Counted from the first letter of the stretch, positions 37,680 to 47,258 are shown. The stretch: 64,000 nucleotides of DNA from Methylotenera oryzisoli (GCA_945907735.1 CAMDTL010000005.1:44237-108236); one strand, 5' to 3'. Notes: generated by a model from the sequence alone, not told the origin. Program-made: numbers and translations.

Positions 37680-40600
37680 ATGTCAAATACCCACTTCTTA
37701 AGCTTGCGCGGTAGCCCTGCTTTATCCGCTTTTCGCCTTGAAAAACTCTATACCAGCTTAAAAAAATCTGCCCCCAATATCGCGCATATTGACGCAGAAT
37801 TTGTACATTTTGCGTTTAGCCAAACGGCCCTCTCAAACGCCCAACAAAATACCTTGAACCAAATTTTATGCTACGGCGCTGCGAGCAATGGTGCCATTGA
37901 ACTACAACAGGTCAATATCCATACGCCTGCCAGAACATCTAATTTAGAGTTATTTTTAGTCATTCCACGCATTGGCACCATTTCACCGTGGGCTTCGCGT
38001 GCTACCGACATTGCCCATAATTGCGGCTTAGAAAATGTATTGCGCCTAGAGCGCGGCATTGCATTTTATGTGACAACAAAAGACAAAAGACCTTTATCCG
38101 ACCCTGAAAAAACTGCCTTAAAAACGCACATTCACGACCGCATGACGGAAACAGTGCTGTCCAAAATGGAAGATGCAGAAAACCTGTATCACCACGCCGC
38201 ACCCAAACCATTGAGCACGATTGATATTTTGCAAGGTGGCAAAGCTGCGCTAGACCAAGCCAATAACGCCATGGGTTTGGCGCTATCGCCCGACGAAGTC
38301 GATTATTTGCTAGAAAATTTCACCAAAATTAATCGCAACCCCACCGATGTTGAGCTGATGATGTTTGCGCAAGCCAACTCAGAGCATTGTCGCCACAAAA
38401 TTTTTAATGCTGATTGGGTAATTGATGGCATGGCGCAGGATATTTCACTATTCGGCATGATACGCAACACGCACAAACTCAATCCTGGCAATACCGTCGT
38501 GGCTTACAGCGATAACTCATCTATTGTGGCGGGGCAAAAAACCAAGCGTTTTTATCCGCAAAATAACGGTGAATACGGCTTTGCTGAACAAGACATGCAC
38601 TACTTAATGAAGGTGGAAACGCACAACCACCCAACGGCCATTTCCCCTTTCGCCGGCGCGGCCACTGGCGCAGGTGGCGAGATCCGAGATGAAGGCGCAA
38701 CAGGCGTCGGATCCAAACCCAAGGCAGGTTTGACGGGTTTTTCAGTGTCTAATTTAAACATCCCCAACTTCGCGCAACCGTGGGAAATAAACTCAGGTGA
38801 AGCAGCTTATGGCAAACCTAGCCGCATCGCGACACCACTGCAAATTATGCTAGATGGCCCATTAGGTGGCGCGGCGTATAACAACGAGTTCGGGCGCCCC
38901 AATATTGCGGGCTACTTTCGTACGTTTGAATTAGCAACACAAGATAACAATGGAAAAGCTGAAGTACGCGGGTATCACAAACCCATCATGTTGGCGGGCG
39001 GCGTAGGCAATATCTCAGCCTATCATTCACATAAAAACACTATTCCAGCAGGCGCAGCGCTCATTCAACTAGGCGGCCCAGCCATGTTGATTGGCTTGGG
39101 TGGTAGCGCCGCCAGCAGCATGGATACCGGCAGTAACACCGAGAACTTAGATTTTGATTCCGTACAACGTGGCAATCCAGAGCTGCAACGCCGCGCGCAA
39201 GAAGTCATCGACCGCTGCTGGCAACTAGGCGACAAAAACCCCATTCTGAGCATTCACGATGTCGGCGCGGGCGGCATTTCTAATGCGTTCCCAGAGCTGG
39301 TGAACGATGCCAAAGTGGGGGCGACTTTTCAATTGCGCGATGTGCATAACGAAGAACCTGGCATGTCGCCACGCGAGTTATGGAGCAACGAGGCACAAGA
39401 GCGTTACGTGATGGCGGTGCTGCCCGAAAATTTAGAGGCATTTAAAGCAATATGCGCGCGCGAACGTGCGCCCTTTTCCATTGTCGGCCACGCCACTGCA
39501 GAGCGTCATCTCACTGTGGCTGATAGTCATTTTGACAATAAGCCTGTTGATATGGATTTAAGCGTGTTACTCGGCAAGCCGCCAAAAATGACGCGTGACG
39601 TAAAAAGTGTTACAAAAAAAATAAATGCGTTCGATACCAGCAGCATTGATTTTAAAGACGCAGTCGCCCGTGTATTAAGGCTACCAGGTGTAGCCGATAA
39701 AACATTCTTAATCACTATTGGCGACCGTAGCGTGACGGGATTAATCGCACGCGACCAAATGGTGGGGCCATGGCAAGTGCCAGTTTCTGATGTCGCGGTT
39801 ACCTTAGCAGGCTATGAAACCAATAATGGCGAGGCGTTTGCCATTGGCGAACGTGCACCGCTTGCCTTGATTGACGCACCAGCCAGTGGTCGCATGGCGA
39901 TTGGTGAGGCGATTACCAACATCGCGGCAAGTTTTATTGATGATATTTCCAACTTAAAGCTTTCTGCCAACTGGATGGCCCCCGCTGGTCATGCGGGTGA
40001 AGATGCGGCGCTATTCGCTACCGTAAAAGCCGTCGGCATGGAATTATGCCCAGCGCTGGGAGTTAGCATTCCTGTGGGTAAAGATTCAATGAGCATGAAA
40101 ACAGTGTGGAATGATGATGGGCAAGACAAAGCCGTCACATCACCCATTTCACTGGTTGTAACTGCTTTCGCCAACACGCCAGATGCACGCAAGGCCTTAA
40201 CGCCACAACTACGCACCGACTTGGGCGAAACACGATTAATACTAATCGATTTAGGCAACGGAAAAAACCGCATGGGTGGTAGCAGTTTGGCGCAGGTTTA
40301 TAGTCAAATTGGTGATGCCGCGCCCGATGTGGATAAGCCCGAGCAATTAAAAATATTTTTTGCAGAAATTCAGTGTTTAAATGCTGAAAATAAAATACTG
40401 GCGTATCACGATAGAAGTGATGGCGGCTTATTTGTAACACTCTGTGAAATGGCATTTGCTGGACGGTGTGGCCTGCAGGCCAATATCGACAGACTTGCTG
40501 GCGATGCGCTAAATATTTTATTTAACGAAGAGTTAGGCGCAGTAATCCAAGTGTGTGCGGCTGAGGCTGACGCAATTTTAGCGCAACTTAATAAAAACTT

Positions 40601-41636
40601 GAGCGCGCATTTAGTCGGTGCCGCCACCGCTGACAATCAAATTAACATCACGCAAAATAACAAAAATATATTCATCGATACGCGCGTCAATTTACACAGA
40701 ATGTGGTCAGAAACCACTTACCACATGCAATCGCTGCGCGATAATCCAGTGTGCGCGCAGCAGGAGTATGACCGCATTCTAAACACAGCAGATGCTGGCT
40801 TACACGTGCATACTACATTTGATATCAATGAAAATATAGCTGCACCTTATTTAAACCTAGCCCGCCCCAAAATGGCGATTTTGCGCGAGCAAGGCGTGAA
40901 CGGCCAAGTGGAAATGGCAGCCGCATTTGACCGCGCAGGCTTTGCGACCTTTGATGTGCACATGAGTGACATTATTGGCGGCCGCATTTCACTAAAAGAT
41001 TTTGCGGGTTTTGTGGCCTGCGGCGGCTTTAGTTATGGCGATGTGCTGGGCGCGGGCGAAGGTTGGGCAAAGTCTATTTTGTTCAACTCACGTGCCAATG
41101 ACGAATTTAGCGCGTTTTTTAATCGCCGCGATTCGTTTGCCTTAGGCGTTTGCAACGGCTGCCAAATGATGAGCAATTTGCACAGCATTATCCCTAGTAG
41201 CGCGCACTGGCCACACTTTGTGCGTAACAAATCGGAGCAGTTTGAAGCACGTTTAGCCATGGTCGAGGTGTTAGAATCGCCTTCACTGTTTTTTAATGGT
41301 ATTGCTGGAAGCCGCATTCCTATTGCCGTTGCTCATGGGGAAGGTTTTGCGGAATTTTCTTCGCAAGCTGCGGTCAACCGCGTGTTGGAACAAAAGTTGG
41401 TGACGATGCGCTTTATTGACAGCACGTCAACGCCAACCGAGACTTACCCGTTTAATCCTAACGGTTCGCCGCTTGGAATTACTGGATTAACCACCACAGA
41501 TGGGCGTTTTAGTATTATGATGCCACATCCTGAACGGGTATTTAGAGCGGTGCAGCACTCATGGCGGCCTGATGATTGGGCAGAAGACGCGCCGTGGATG
41601 CGGATGTTCCGTAACGCAAGGAAATTTATCGCCTAA
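37680..41636 (+). CDS. purL: Phosphoribosylformylglycinamidine synthase
   Basis: This 1318-residue large-type PurL converts FGAR to FGAM with glutamine and ATP in purine synthesis. The order is an N-terminal PurS-like domain, linker ([18 protein letters not shown]), two AIR-synthase-like repeats ([35 protein letters not shown]) and a C-terminal glutamine amidotransferase with the nucleophile in [15 protein letters not shown] and the His in [11 protein letters not shown]. The ATG at 37680 was chosen; an in-frame TTG eight codons upstream is less likely. It is a single-gene unit here. Confidence 0.97.
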   Translation: MSNTHFLSLRGSPALSAFRLEKLYTSLKKSAPNIAHIDAEFVHFAFSQTALSNAQQNTLNQILCYGAASNGAIELQQVNIHTPARTSNLELFLVIPRIGTISPWASRATDIAHNCGLENVLRLERGIAFYVTTKDKRPLSDPEKTALKTHIHDRMTETVLSKMEDAENLYHHAAPKPLSTIDILQGGKAALDQANNAMGLALSPDEVDYLLENFTKINRNPTDVELMMFAQANSEHCRHKIFNADWVIDGMAQDISLFGMIRNTHKLNPGNTVVAYSDNSSIVAGQKTKRFYPQNNGEYGFAEQDMHYLMKVETHNHPTAISPFAGAATGAGGEIRDEGATGVGSKPKAGLTGFSVSNLNIPNFAQPWEINSGEAAYGKPSRIATPLQIMLDGPLGGAAYNNEFGRPNIAGYFRTFELATQDNNGKAEVRGYHKPIMLAGGVGNISAYHSHKNTIPAGAALIQLGGPAMLIGLGGSAASSMDTGSNTENLDFDSVQRGNPELQRRAQEVIDRCWQLGDKNPILSIHDVGAGGISNAFPELVNDAKVGATFQLRDVHNEEPGMSPRELWSNEAQERYVMAVLPENLEAFKAICARERAPFSIVGHATAERHLTVADSHFDNKPVDMDLSVLLGKPPKMTRDVKSVTKKINAFDTSSIDFKDAVARVLRLPGVADKTFLITIGDRSVTGLIARDQMVGPWQVPVSDVAVTLAGYETNNGEAFAIGERAPLALIDAPASGRMAIGEAITNIAASFIDDISNLKLSANWMAPAGHAGEDAALFATVKAVGMELCPALGVSIPVGKDSMSMKTVWNDDGQDKAVTSPISLVVTAFANTPDARKALTPQLRTDLGETRLILIDLGNGKNRMGGSSLAQVYSQIGDAAPDVDKPEQLKIFFAEIQCLNAENKILAYHDRSDGGLFVTLCEMAFAGRCGLQANIDRLAGDALNILFNEELGAVIQVCAAEADAILAQLNKNLSAHLVGAATADNQINITQNNKNIFIDTRVNLHRMWSETTYHMQSLRDNPVCAQQEYDRILNTADAGLHVHTTFDINENIAAPYLNLARPKMAILREQGVNGQVEMAAAFDRAGFATFDVHMSDIIGGRISLKDFAGFVACGGFSYGDVLGAGEGWAKSILFNSRANDEFSAFFNRRDSFALGVCNGCQMMSNLHSIIPSSAHWPHFVRNKSEQFEARLAMVEVLESPSLFFNGIAGSRIPIAVAHGEGFAEFSSQAAVNRVLEQKLVTMRFIDSTSTPTETYPFNPNGSPLGITGLTTTDGRFSIMMPHPERVFRAVQHSWRPDDWAEDAPWMRMFRNARKFIA

Positions 41637-41666
41637 CTGGGTGATTCACTATAAGGAAAAAGTAGC

Positions 41667-42152
41667 ATGAACCTGTTAAAAGCACTATTTGCAGTATTAG
41701 CATTGAGTTTTTCGTTAAGCAGTCTCGCGCTCACCGATGATGAGTCAGTCGCATTTACGGATGCAGTTACAGAGGGCAAGCTTAAGGAAGTGCAAAAATA
41801 TACCAAAGCTGAGCCCAACTTAATTAATGACAGAATTTTTGGTTGGTCGCCGCTACAAATGGCAGCGAATAAAAATCAAACTGCGGTGGTGAAATATTTG
41901 CTCAGCAAAGGCGCTGACATCAATTATATCCACCCAGTTGCGCACCATACAGCGTTTCATTTAGCCGCGCTTAATATGCAAGAGGATATGGTAAAACTTT
42001 TAGCCAGCAGCGGTGCCGATGTCAACATCAAGCTTAAAGGTGACGTTTCTTTAATTCGCTTCTACCGCGATCAAGGCAACCCGCGCATGGTAGAGTTTTT
42101 AACTGGGCTTGGCGTTAAAGATGATGGCTGCCTAGAAGCAAAATGCTTTTAA
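41667..42152 (+). CDS. Exported ankyrin-repeat protein (small)
   Basis: This 161-residue protein has a signal peptide at about residues 1-20 (MNLLKALFAVLALSFSLSSL, then ALTDDE) and three ankyrin-like repeats (FGWSPLQMAANKNQTAVVKYLLSKGADINYI; HTAFHLAALNMQEDMVKLLASSGADVNIK). The C-terminus has two cysteines in DGCLEAKCF. It is probably periplasmic and a protein-binding module. It is followed after 51 bp by the cytochrome-FCSD genes and may belong to that unit. AAGGAAAAAG gives a good ribosome site. Confidence 0.85.
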   Translation: MNLLKALFAVLALSFSLSSLALTDDESVAFTDAVTEGKLKEVQKYTKAEPNLINDRIFGWSPLQMAANKNQTAVVKYLLSKGADINYIHPVAHHTAFHLAALNMQEDMVKLLASSGADVNIKLKGDVSLIRFYRDQGNPRMVEFLTGLGVKDDGCLEAKCF

Positions 42153-42178
42153 TATAGTCACAAGAAGCATTTAAACTA

Positions 42179-42202
42179 GTGTTTTATATGCATGTAAAAC
42201 AC
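42179..42202 (+). promoter_or_regulatory. Hairpin abutting the cytochrome start codon
   Basis: GTGTTTTA and TAAAACAC form a perfect 8-bp stem with an 8-nt loop that ends one base before the ATG at 42204. No Shine-Dalgarno sequence is visible. The structure would hide the initiation region unless opened, or the gene uses coupling to the upstream ankyrin gene. Confidence 0.5.
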
Positions 42203-42203
42203 C

Positions 42204-42593
42204 ATGAAACTTAAAGCTTGGTTTTTAGTAAACCTACTCATCACCTCAGCTGGCCTACCACTCACTGGTAACGCAGCTGATGCTGTTGTTTCAGCAGATA
42301 CTCTCAGCAACACATTCCACATTCGCACACTAGCCGCCTCGTGCGCAGCCTGCCACGGAACTCAAGGCAATAGCACAGGCATCACGCCGACACTGGCTGG
42401 TGTAGATGCTCGCTATTTCACCGCACAAATGCTGGCTTTTAAAGATGGTAGCCGCCCAGCCACCGTGATGCACCATCATGCCAAGGGCATTAATGTTGCT
42501 GAAATTAATTTTCTTGCCAATTATTTTTCGCAACAAAAACGCATCTCTAGTCAGCCACCAAAGACACAAACGCTAAAGGCTAATCATGAATAA
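42204..42593 (+). CDS. Monohaem cytochrome c, FCSD cytochrome subunit-like
   Basis: This 129-residue exported cytochrome has a signal peptide at about 1-25 and one haem site in LAASCAACHGTQGNSTG (CxxCH near residue 50). A probable distal Met ligand is in VMHHHAKGI or TAQMLAFKDG. Its stop overlaps the FCSD flavoprotein start by 8 nt. In sulfide-oxidising bacteria the small cytochrome (FccA/SoxE) docks to the flavoprotein and passes electrons to the respiratory chain. The pairing supports that role here. Confidence 0.85.
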   Translation: MKLKAWFLVNLLITSAGLPLTGNAADAVVSADTLSNTFHIRTLAASCAACHGTQGNSTGITPTLAGVDARYFTAQMLAFKDGSRPATVMHHHAKGINVAEINFLANYFSQQKRISSQPPKTQTLKANHE

Positions 42594-43866
42594 AATTGTG
42601 ACCTTGAATCGGCGTGCCTTTATCAAAACAGCAGGCGCTGCAGGCGCATTATTGCTCAGCCACAACAGCTTTTCACGCGCCAGCAAACCGCCACTAGGCC
42701 GCGTGGTGATTGTCGGTGGCGGCTACGCAGGCACCACGGCAGCCAAGTATATTCGCATGTGGAGCTTAGGTAATATCGAAGCGGTGGTCATCGAAAAATC
42801 TGCGCAATTCGTCTCATGTCCACTCAGTAATTTGGTGTTAGGCGGCAGTAAAAGCATCAACGACCTGACTTTTGGTTACGACTTAGTCAAAAAAAATCAT
42901 GGCGTAAAATGGCTGAATGACGAAGTCACTACGATTGATTCCGCGGCCAAAAAAGTAATTATGCAACGTGGCGAAATCAGCTACGATCGCTTGATTATCG
43001 CGCCTGGTGTTGATTTTATCTATGACGCGCTTCCAAACTTACAGTCAGCCGAAGCACAGCAACAAATTCCGCATGCATGGAAAGCTGGCTGGCAAACTGT
43101 GAATTTGCGCAAGCAATTAGAAGCGATGCCAGATGGCGGCATATTTGTGATGAATGTACCTAAAGCACCCTACCGCTGCCCGCCAGGGCCTTACGAGCGC
43201 GCGTGCCAAGTCGCAAGTTACTTCAAAACTCACAAACCTACTGCCAAAATTATCGTGTTGGATGCCAACCCAGAAATTGTCTCGAAAAAAGGCTTATTCA
43301 CCAAAGTTTGGGCGGAAATGTACGCAGGCATGATTGATTACAGACCAAATAACGCAATGGTAGAAGTCGATGTGTCAAGCAAAACGGTGACCACAGATTT
43401 CGACAAAGTGAAGGCAGATGTGCTGAACATTATTCCGCCGCAACGTGCTGGAAAACCTGCGCAAATGGCTGGTCTCACCGAAACAGATTACCCTTGGTGC
43501 GAGGTGAGTTTTTTAACTTACGAATCTAAACTTGTGCCCAATATTCACGTCATCGGCGATAGCGTTTCGGCCGGGTTACCAAAATCTGCACACATGGCGA
43601 CCAGCCAAGCGCGCGTTTGCGCCAATGCCATCGTCGCACTGATGAGCGGCAACGCGCCAGACCCCACGCCAGTTTTCGCCAACACTTGCTACAGCTACGT
43701 CAACGACAAACAAGCCATGCATGTGGCGAATGTATACCGTTACGACGCAGGCAAAAAAATCATGGTTTCGGCCGATGGCGGCGGCGTTTCCACCAGCCCA
43801 TCCGAGCAAGAAGGCCAATATGCAAGCGCTTGGGCGGCCAATATTTGGTCAGACGTGCTAACTTAA
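42586..43866 (+). CDS. fccB: Flavocytochrome c sulfide dehydrogenase, flavoprotein subunit
   Basis: This 426-residue periplasmic flavoprotein is exported by the Tat route (LNRRAFIKTAGAAGALLL, residues 5-22). The FAD-binding motif is VVIVGGGYAGTTAAKYI. Redox-active cysteines are expected in FVSCPLSNLVLGG and YRCPPGPYERACQ. A C-terminal FCSD domain covers about 350-426 (NTCYSYVNDKQAMHVANVYR). It oxidises sulfide (to sulfur or polysulfide) and passes electrons to the cytochrome encoded just upstream. A variant specificity cannot be ruled out given the odd downstream partner. Confidence 0.9.
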   Translation: MNKIVTLNRRAFIKTAGAAGALLLSHNSFSRASKPPLGRVVIVGGGYAGTTAAKYIRMWSLGNIEAVVIEKSAQFVSCPLSNLVLGGSKSINDLTFGYDLVKKNHGVKWLNDEVTTIDSAAKKVIMQRGEISYDRLIIAPGVDFIYDALPNLQSAEAQQQIPHAWKAGWQTVNLRKQLEAMPDGGIFVMNVPKAPYRCPPGPYERACQVASYFKTHKPTAKIIVLDANPEIVSKKGLFTKVWAEMYAGMIDYRPNNAMVEVDVSSKTVTTDFDKVKADVLNIIPPQRAGKPAQMAGLTETDYPWCEVSFLTYESKLVPNIHVIGDSVSAGLPKSAHMATSQARVCANAIVALMSGNAPDPTPVFANTCYSYVNDKQAMHVANVYRYDAGKKIMVSADGGGVSTSPSEQEGQYASAWAANIWSDVLT

Positions 43867-43874
43867 TTTCGACC

Positions 43875-45092
43875 ATGCTCGAAGCGGTTTTCACCAAACT
43901 CAGCACCTATATTCAATTAGCGCTTTGCAGCCTATCAACCCTCACTTGCGCTAGCGCGGCCGAGCCGCCGCACACGCTAAACTTGCGTTTGCCAGCAGGC
44001 TTTGAGATTGCTATTTTCGCCAAGTTAGACGGCGCGCCACGCATGTTGGCATTTGATAAAAATGGTCATTTATTTGTTTCGTTGACCAAAAACAATCAAA
44101 TTGTTATGCTGCCAGCAGCCAATAGAGACGGGCTTGCCAGAACATCTATTGCTACACCTACTTTAATTTCTGACAAACTCAATGCGCCAAATGGTTTGGC
44201 ATTTGTAGGTGACGATCTACTGGTGGCCAATCAAGATGGTATCGTAAAATTAAGCAAAAATAATAGTCAATGGTCTGTGAGGCCTTTTATATCTGGGCTT
44301 CCCAGCGGTGGTCATACGCTAAAAACCATCAAAGTTGGCGCTGATAATTTTCTGTATATTAACGTCGGCTCCAGCTGTAATGTGTGTGTGGAAGACGAAC
44401 CGACGCGCGCAACGATTTTGCGTTACACACGGCAAGGCAAGCCGGCTGGCGGGCTAGAAATCGCTGGGCGACATCGCCTATCTCCCATTAATAACTTGGC
44501 ACCAATTTGGGCAAGTGGCTTGCGCAATTCTCAGGGTTTCGCTTGGCACCCAAAAACGGGTCGCATGTTTGCCACTAATAACGGTGCGGACATGCGCTCG
44601 GACAAAAAAGGTGGCAAAGTCAATGACGAAATCCCGCCTGAACATTTCAACAAAATCGAGCCTGGCAAACACTACGGCTGGCCGCATTGCTGGGGCGATG
44701 GTAAGGGTGGCATGACGCAAGACCCCAATTTTGTGGGCGAGCCAGATTTTTGCAAAACTGCCGCTGCGCCTGCCATCACCCTCACTTCGCACTCCACGCC
44801 AATTGGCGTGACGTTTCTAGATAACACCCATTTCCCCGCCGAATATAGAAACGATGCGATTGTGGCGCTACATGGCTCGTGGAACCGCGAAAAATTAAGT
44901 GGCTATAAATTGGTACGCGTGAAATTTAATGGCGAAACGCCGGTCGAAGTAGTTGATTTCGCCACGGGCTGGCTCGATAATAACCAAGCTTGGGGTCGCC
45001 CTGTAGATGTAATTACTGGCCCAGATGGCGCGTTGTATGTGTCGGATGATCGCGCGGACGCTATTTATCGCATTAATTACAAAAAACCATAA
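43875..45092 (+). CDS. Soluble PQQ-dependent sugar/sorbosone dehydrogenase-like protein
   Basis: This 405-residue exported beta-propeller has an N-terminal hydrophobic segment ending CASAAEPPHT, then six-bladed GSDH-type sequence: LPAGFEIAIFAKLDGAPRML, LNAPNGLAFVGDDLL, WASGLRNSQGFAWHPKTG, KIEPGKHYGWPHCWGDG, VALHGSWNREKLSGYKL and the C-terminal GPDGALYVSDDRADAIYRI. Arg and His residues in these blades bind PQQ in related enzymes. Its substrate is unknown. The start follows the FCSD stop by eight bases. The cytochrome upstream could be its electron acceptor, linking two dehydrogenases to one carrier. Confidence 0.8.
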   Translation: MLEAVFTKLSTYIQLALCSLSTLTCASAAEPPHTLNLRLPAGFEIAIFAKLDGAPRMLAFDKNGHLFVSLTKNNQIVMLPAANRDGLARTSIATPTLISDKLNAPNGLAFVGDDLLVANQDGIVKLSKNNSQWSVRPFISGLPSGGHTLKTIKVGADNFLYINVGSSCNVCVEDEPTRATILRYTRQGKPAGGLEIAGRHRLSPINNLAPIWASGLRNSQGFAWHPKTGRMFATNNGADMRSDKKGGKVNDEIPPEHFNKIEPGKHYGWPHCWGDGKGGMTQDPNFVGEPDFCKTAAAPAITLTSHSTPIGVTFLDNTHFPAEYRNDAIVALHGSWNREKLSGYKLVRVKFNGETPVEVVDFATGWLDNNQAWGRPVDVITGPDGALYVSDDRADAIYRINYKKP

Positions 45093-45152
45093 TTTTAGAG
45101 GGCCGCTACATGCTCAAATATATTGCTTCTTTATCGCGTGCCGAGGGGTGAA

Positions 45153-45284
45153 CTGCTAAAAGGATGTATCTTTGAATACATTGAGGTGTTCTATAAGCGC
45201 ATTCGGCGGCATGTAAAAATAGGCAATCAAATACCTGCTGACTTCGCCGATCAGTATTACATTAGCAATCAAATTGCAGCATAA
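45153..45284 (+). pseudogene. IS3-family transposase C-terminal remnant
   Basis: The frame reads LLKGCIFEYIEVFYKRIRRH then VKIGNQIPADFADQYYISNQ-IAA and a stop. IS3 OrfB proteins end with 'IFEYIEVFYNRxRRHSxLGxxSPADFE', so this is the last ~43 residues of the transposase. Nothing upstream (45093-45150) matches the rest. No intact inverted repeats were found. It is an old insertion scar after the dehydrogenase gene. Confidence 0.85.
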
Positions 45285-45292
45285 TTCTGATG

Positions 45293-45434
45293 ACTTCCCC
45301 CTCTACTAAATCGGACCTAGCTCAATCTGTGCGAGACTCAACGTGCGCTCAATACAAGGCCACGAAAAACCCTTTGCTGGGAAACACCTGAGCAGGTATT
45401 ATCTAGCTTTAATGTTGTTGTACTTCAAGGTTGA
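45293..45434 (+). pseudogene. IS30-family transposase C-terminal remnant, frameshifted
   Basis: The last 29 codons read LNTRPRKTLCWETPEQVLSS then FNVVVLQG and a stop at 45434. The IS30 C-terminus is 'LNxRPRKTLxWxTPxEV'. In another frame just before it, STKSDLAQSVRDST fits the preceding IS30 segment, so one frame shift lies near 45340. Together with the IS3 scrap this fills the 350-bp gap 45093-45443. The next gene starts nine bases after it. Confidence 0.82.
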
Positions 45435-45443
45435 ATCCACCAC

Positions 45444-46319
45444 ATGAAAAAACTATTTTTACTGTTATTTGCGGTTATCTTCAGCGCAAGTTGCGCCAAG
45501 CAACCTGACACCGCAAAAAAGGCTAGCGCGCCGCTACAAAAAATCACTGGCTTAAAAATGCCAGAATCAGTCGTACAAACTAAAGATGGACGCATTTTCA
45601 TCTCAGAAATTGGTGAGTTTGGTAAAGATGGTGATGGCCAAATTACCATGCTAGACAAATCTGGCCAACGTAGCGTTTTTAGTAAAGGTTTAAACGACCC
45701 GAAAGGCTTGGCGGTAATCGGCATCAATTTATACGTAGCCGATAAAACTAAAGTGCTGAAAGTTTCCCCCGATGGCTCAAGCACTGTGTTTGCAGCAGCA
45801 ACAGCTTTTCCCGTCACGCCGCATTTTTTGAACGATTTGGAAACCGATCCGCAAGGCAATTTATATGCGTCTGATAGCGGCGATGTTATGGGCAGCGGCA
45901 AAGGCGGCGCGATTTACAAAATCGACACCACAGGAAAAGTGGCGCTACTCATCGACAGCAAACAGGATGCGCGCGTGATAGCGCCTAACGGCTTGCTGGC
46001 GGATGACACTGGAAACGTGTTGCTTTATGTGGATTTTACCTCTGGCATTTTGTATAGCTACAATCAAAAAACCAAAGTGCTGACCGACATTGCGGAAGGT
46101 TTTGGCGGCGGCGATGGCATCGTGCATCACGCCAACGGGACGATGTTTGTGAGCGATTGGAAAAATGGCAAAGTGTTTAGCGTAAGCACCCAAGGTGACG
46201 TGACTTTATTCAAAGACGGCTATCAATCGGCAGCCGATATTGCCATCAGCAAAGATGAAGCGTATTTGATGGTGCCAGATATGAAAGTGGGCGAGTTGGA
46301 TTTTATTCCGCTTAAATAA
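45444..46319 (+). CDS. SMP-30/NHL-type beta-propeller lipoprotein
   Basis: This 291-residue lipoprotein has a signal peptide with a lipobox (FSASC, cysteine at about residue 17) and a six-bladed propeller like SMP-30/gluconolactonase or NHL proteins: GLKMPESVVQTKDGRIFISE, LNDPKGLAVIGINLYVAD, PNGLLADDTGNVLLYVD and HHANGTMFVSDWKNGKVFSV. Substrate or ligand unknown. The immediate upstream DNA is IS debris and no well-placed ribosome site is visible, so its original promoter may be lost or replaced. The stop is directly followed by the DUF455 ATG. Confidence 0.82.
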   Translation: MKKLFLLLFAVIFSASCAKQPDTAKKASAPLQKITGLKMPESVVQTKDGRIFISEIGEFGKDGDGQITMLDKSGQRSVFSKGLNDPKGLAVIGINLYVADKTKVLKVSPDGSSTVFAAATAFPVTPHFLNDLETDPQGNLYASDSGDVMGSGKGGAIYKIDTTGKVALLIDSKQDARVIAPNGLLADDTGNVLLYVDFTSGILYSYNQKTKVLTDIAEGFGGGDGIVHHANGTMFVSDWKNGKVFSVSTQGDVTLFKDGYQSAADIAISKDEAYLMVPDMKVGELDFIPLK

Positions 46320-47132
46320 ATGAACGAGCTGCGTCAATTAGCCTTAACTTGGCTGTGTGAATGCGACGCTGAGAAAAAAACTAAAGGTGTTTTAGCATTA
46401 AAAAGCACTCATCTAAGCAGCGATGTAGTCCAACATCCAGGCGCCTCCCAAACCCGCACTGGAGTGCTTAAATCCAGTGGCATCTCTAGTATCCCAGGCC
46501 GACCAAAAAAGCCTGAATTAGTTGCACCTTTGCAATTACCCAAGCGCTCCATGCGCACGCCTGAAGGTCGCGCCGCCCTAATACACGCCCTCGCCCACAT
46601 CGAGTTTAATGCCATCAATTTGGCGCTGGATGCAATTTGGCGCTTTGACGATATGCCAAAAAATTACTACACAGATTGGCTAAAAGTCGCTAGCGAAGAA
46701 GCCTATCACTTTTCGCTATTAAACGCGCATTTACAAACTTTAGGCTTTGCCTATGGCGATTTTGCGGGTCACAACAGCTTGTGGGAAATGGTGGATAGAA
46801 CCAAAGATGACGTACTCGCACGCATGGCCTTGGTGCCGCGCACCATGGAAGCGCGTGGCTTGGACGCAACGCCAGCGTTAAGAAACAAATTCACACAAGT
46901 AGGCGACATGAAAATGGCGGAAATTCTTGATATTATTTTGCGCGACGAAATTGGCCATGTGGCAATTGGCAATGTATGGTTTAACTGGCTTTGTGCCCAG
47001 CAAAAATTAGAACCGATTGCGACTTTTGAGCAACTTTGCCAACAATACGAAGCGCCAAAACTCAAGCCGCCATTTAATCTTGAGGCCAGACGCAGCGCTG
47101 GTTTCAGCGAAGCTGAGTTGGCGTTATTATAA
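46320..47132 (+). CDS. DUF455 ferritin-like protein with an in-frame repeat insert
   Basis: This 270-residue protein of the DUF455 ferritin-like family has conserved His/Glu metal ligands in ALAHIEFNAINLALDAIWRF, ASEEAYHFSLLNAHLQ and RDEIGHVAIGNVWFNWL. Cellular role is not established. Some homologues sit near tRNA-modification genes. Residues about 37-57 (VQHPGASQTRTGVLKSSGIS) look foreign: they are encoded by hairpin element copy G, which has added about 20 residues before PGRPKKPELVAP, where the family usually has a short linker. The reading frame is kept, so the protein is probably still made. Confidence 0.85.
   Translation: MNELRQLALTWLCECDAEKKTKGVLALKSTHLSSDVVQHPGASQTRTGVLKSSGISSIPGRPKKPELVAPLQLPKRSMRTPEGRAALIHALAHIEFNAINLALDAIWRFDDMPKNYYTDWLKVASEEAYHFSLLNAHLQTLGFAYGDFAGHNSLWEMVDRTKDDVLARMALVPRTMEARGLDATPALRNKFTQVGDMKMAEILDIILRDEIGHVAIGNVWFNWLCAQQKLEPIATFEQLCQQYEAPKLKPPFNLEARRSAGFSEAELALL
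46428..46490 (+). repeat. Interspersed hairpin element, copy G, inside the DUF455 gene
   Basis: ACCCG-CACTGGA-GTGCTTAAA-TCCAGTG-GCATCT gives a perfect 7-bp stem at 46457-46479 and matches copy E on the other strand in stem, loop length and the GCAT that follows. It is translated in frame as RTGVLKSSGI. It is the only coding copy in the window. Confidence 0.75.
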
Positions 47133-47139
47133 CAACTTA

Positions 47140-47252
47140 CTGTCATTGCGGGCTCAGCCCGCAATCTAGCTCTAGATGCGTAAGATGCGTAAGATGCGTA
47201 AGATGCTGAATCAAGCATGCCCCGTACTACGATACGTGGTTCAGCATGACAG
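47140..47252. repeat. CTGTCAT-ended repeat, copy 2, with GATGCGTAA triplication
   Basis: The element begins CTGTCATTGCGGGCTCAGCC and ends TTCAGCATGACAG. The 21-bp segment 47144-47164 is a perfect palindrome (ATTGCGGGCT-CAGCCCGCAAT core). Inside, the 9-mer GATGCGTAA occurs three times in tandem (47175-47201) followed by GATGC. Copy 1 at 31266 lacks the triplication. It lies between the convergent DUF455 and serB genes. Confidence 0.8.
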
Positions 47253-47258
47253 AAATTT

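Noticed and set aside
43617..43874. Extension of the PQQ-dehydrogenase frame upstream into the FCSD gene
   Set aside because: The extra part is arginine-rich shadow sequence. The ATG at 43875 gives a signal peptide directly.
47175..47206. Tandem GATGCGTAA repeats as a CRISPR or iteron array
   Set aside because: Only three 9-bp units without spacers, and no cas or replication genes nearby. It belongs to a dispersed repeat element.
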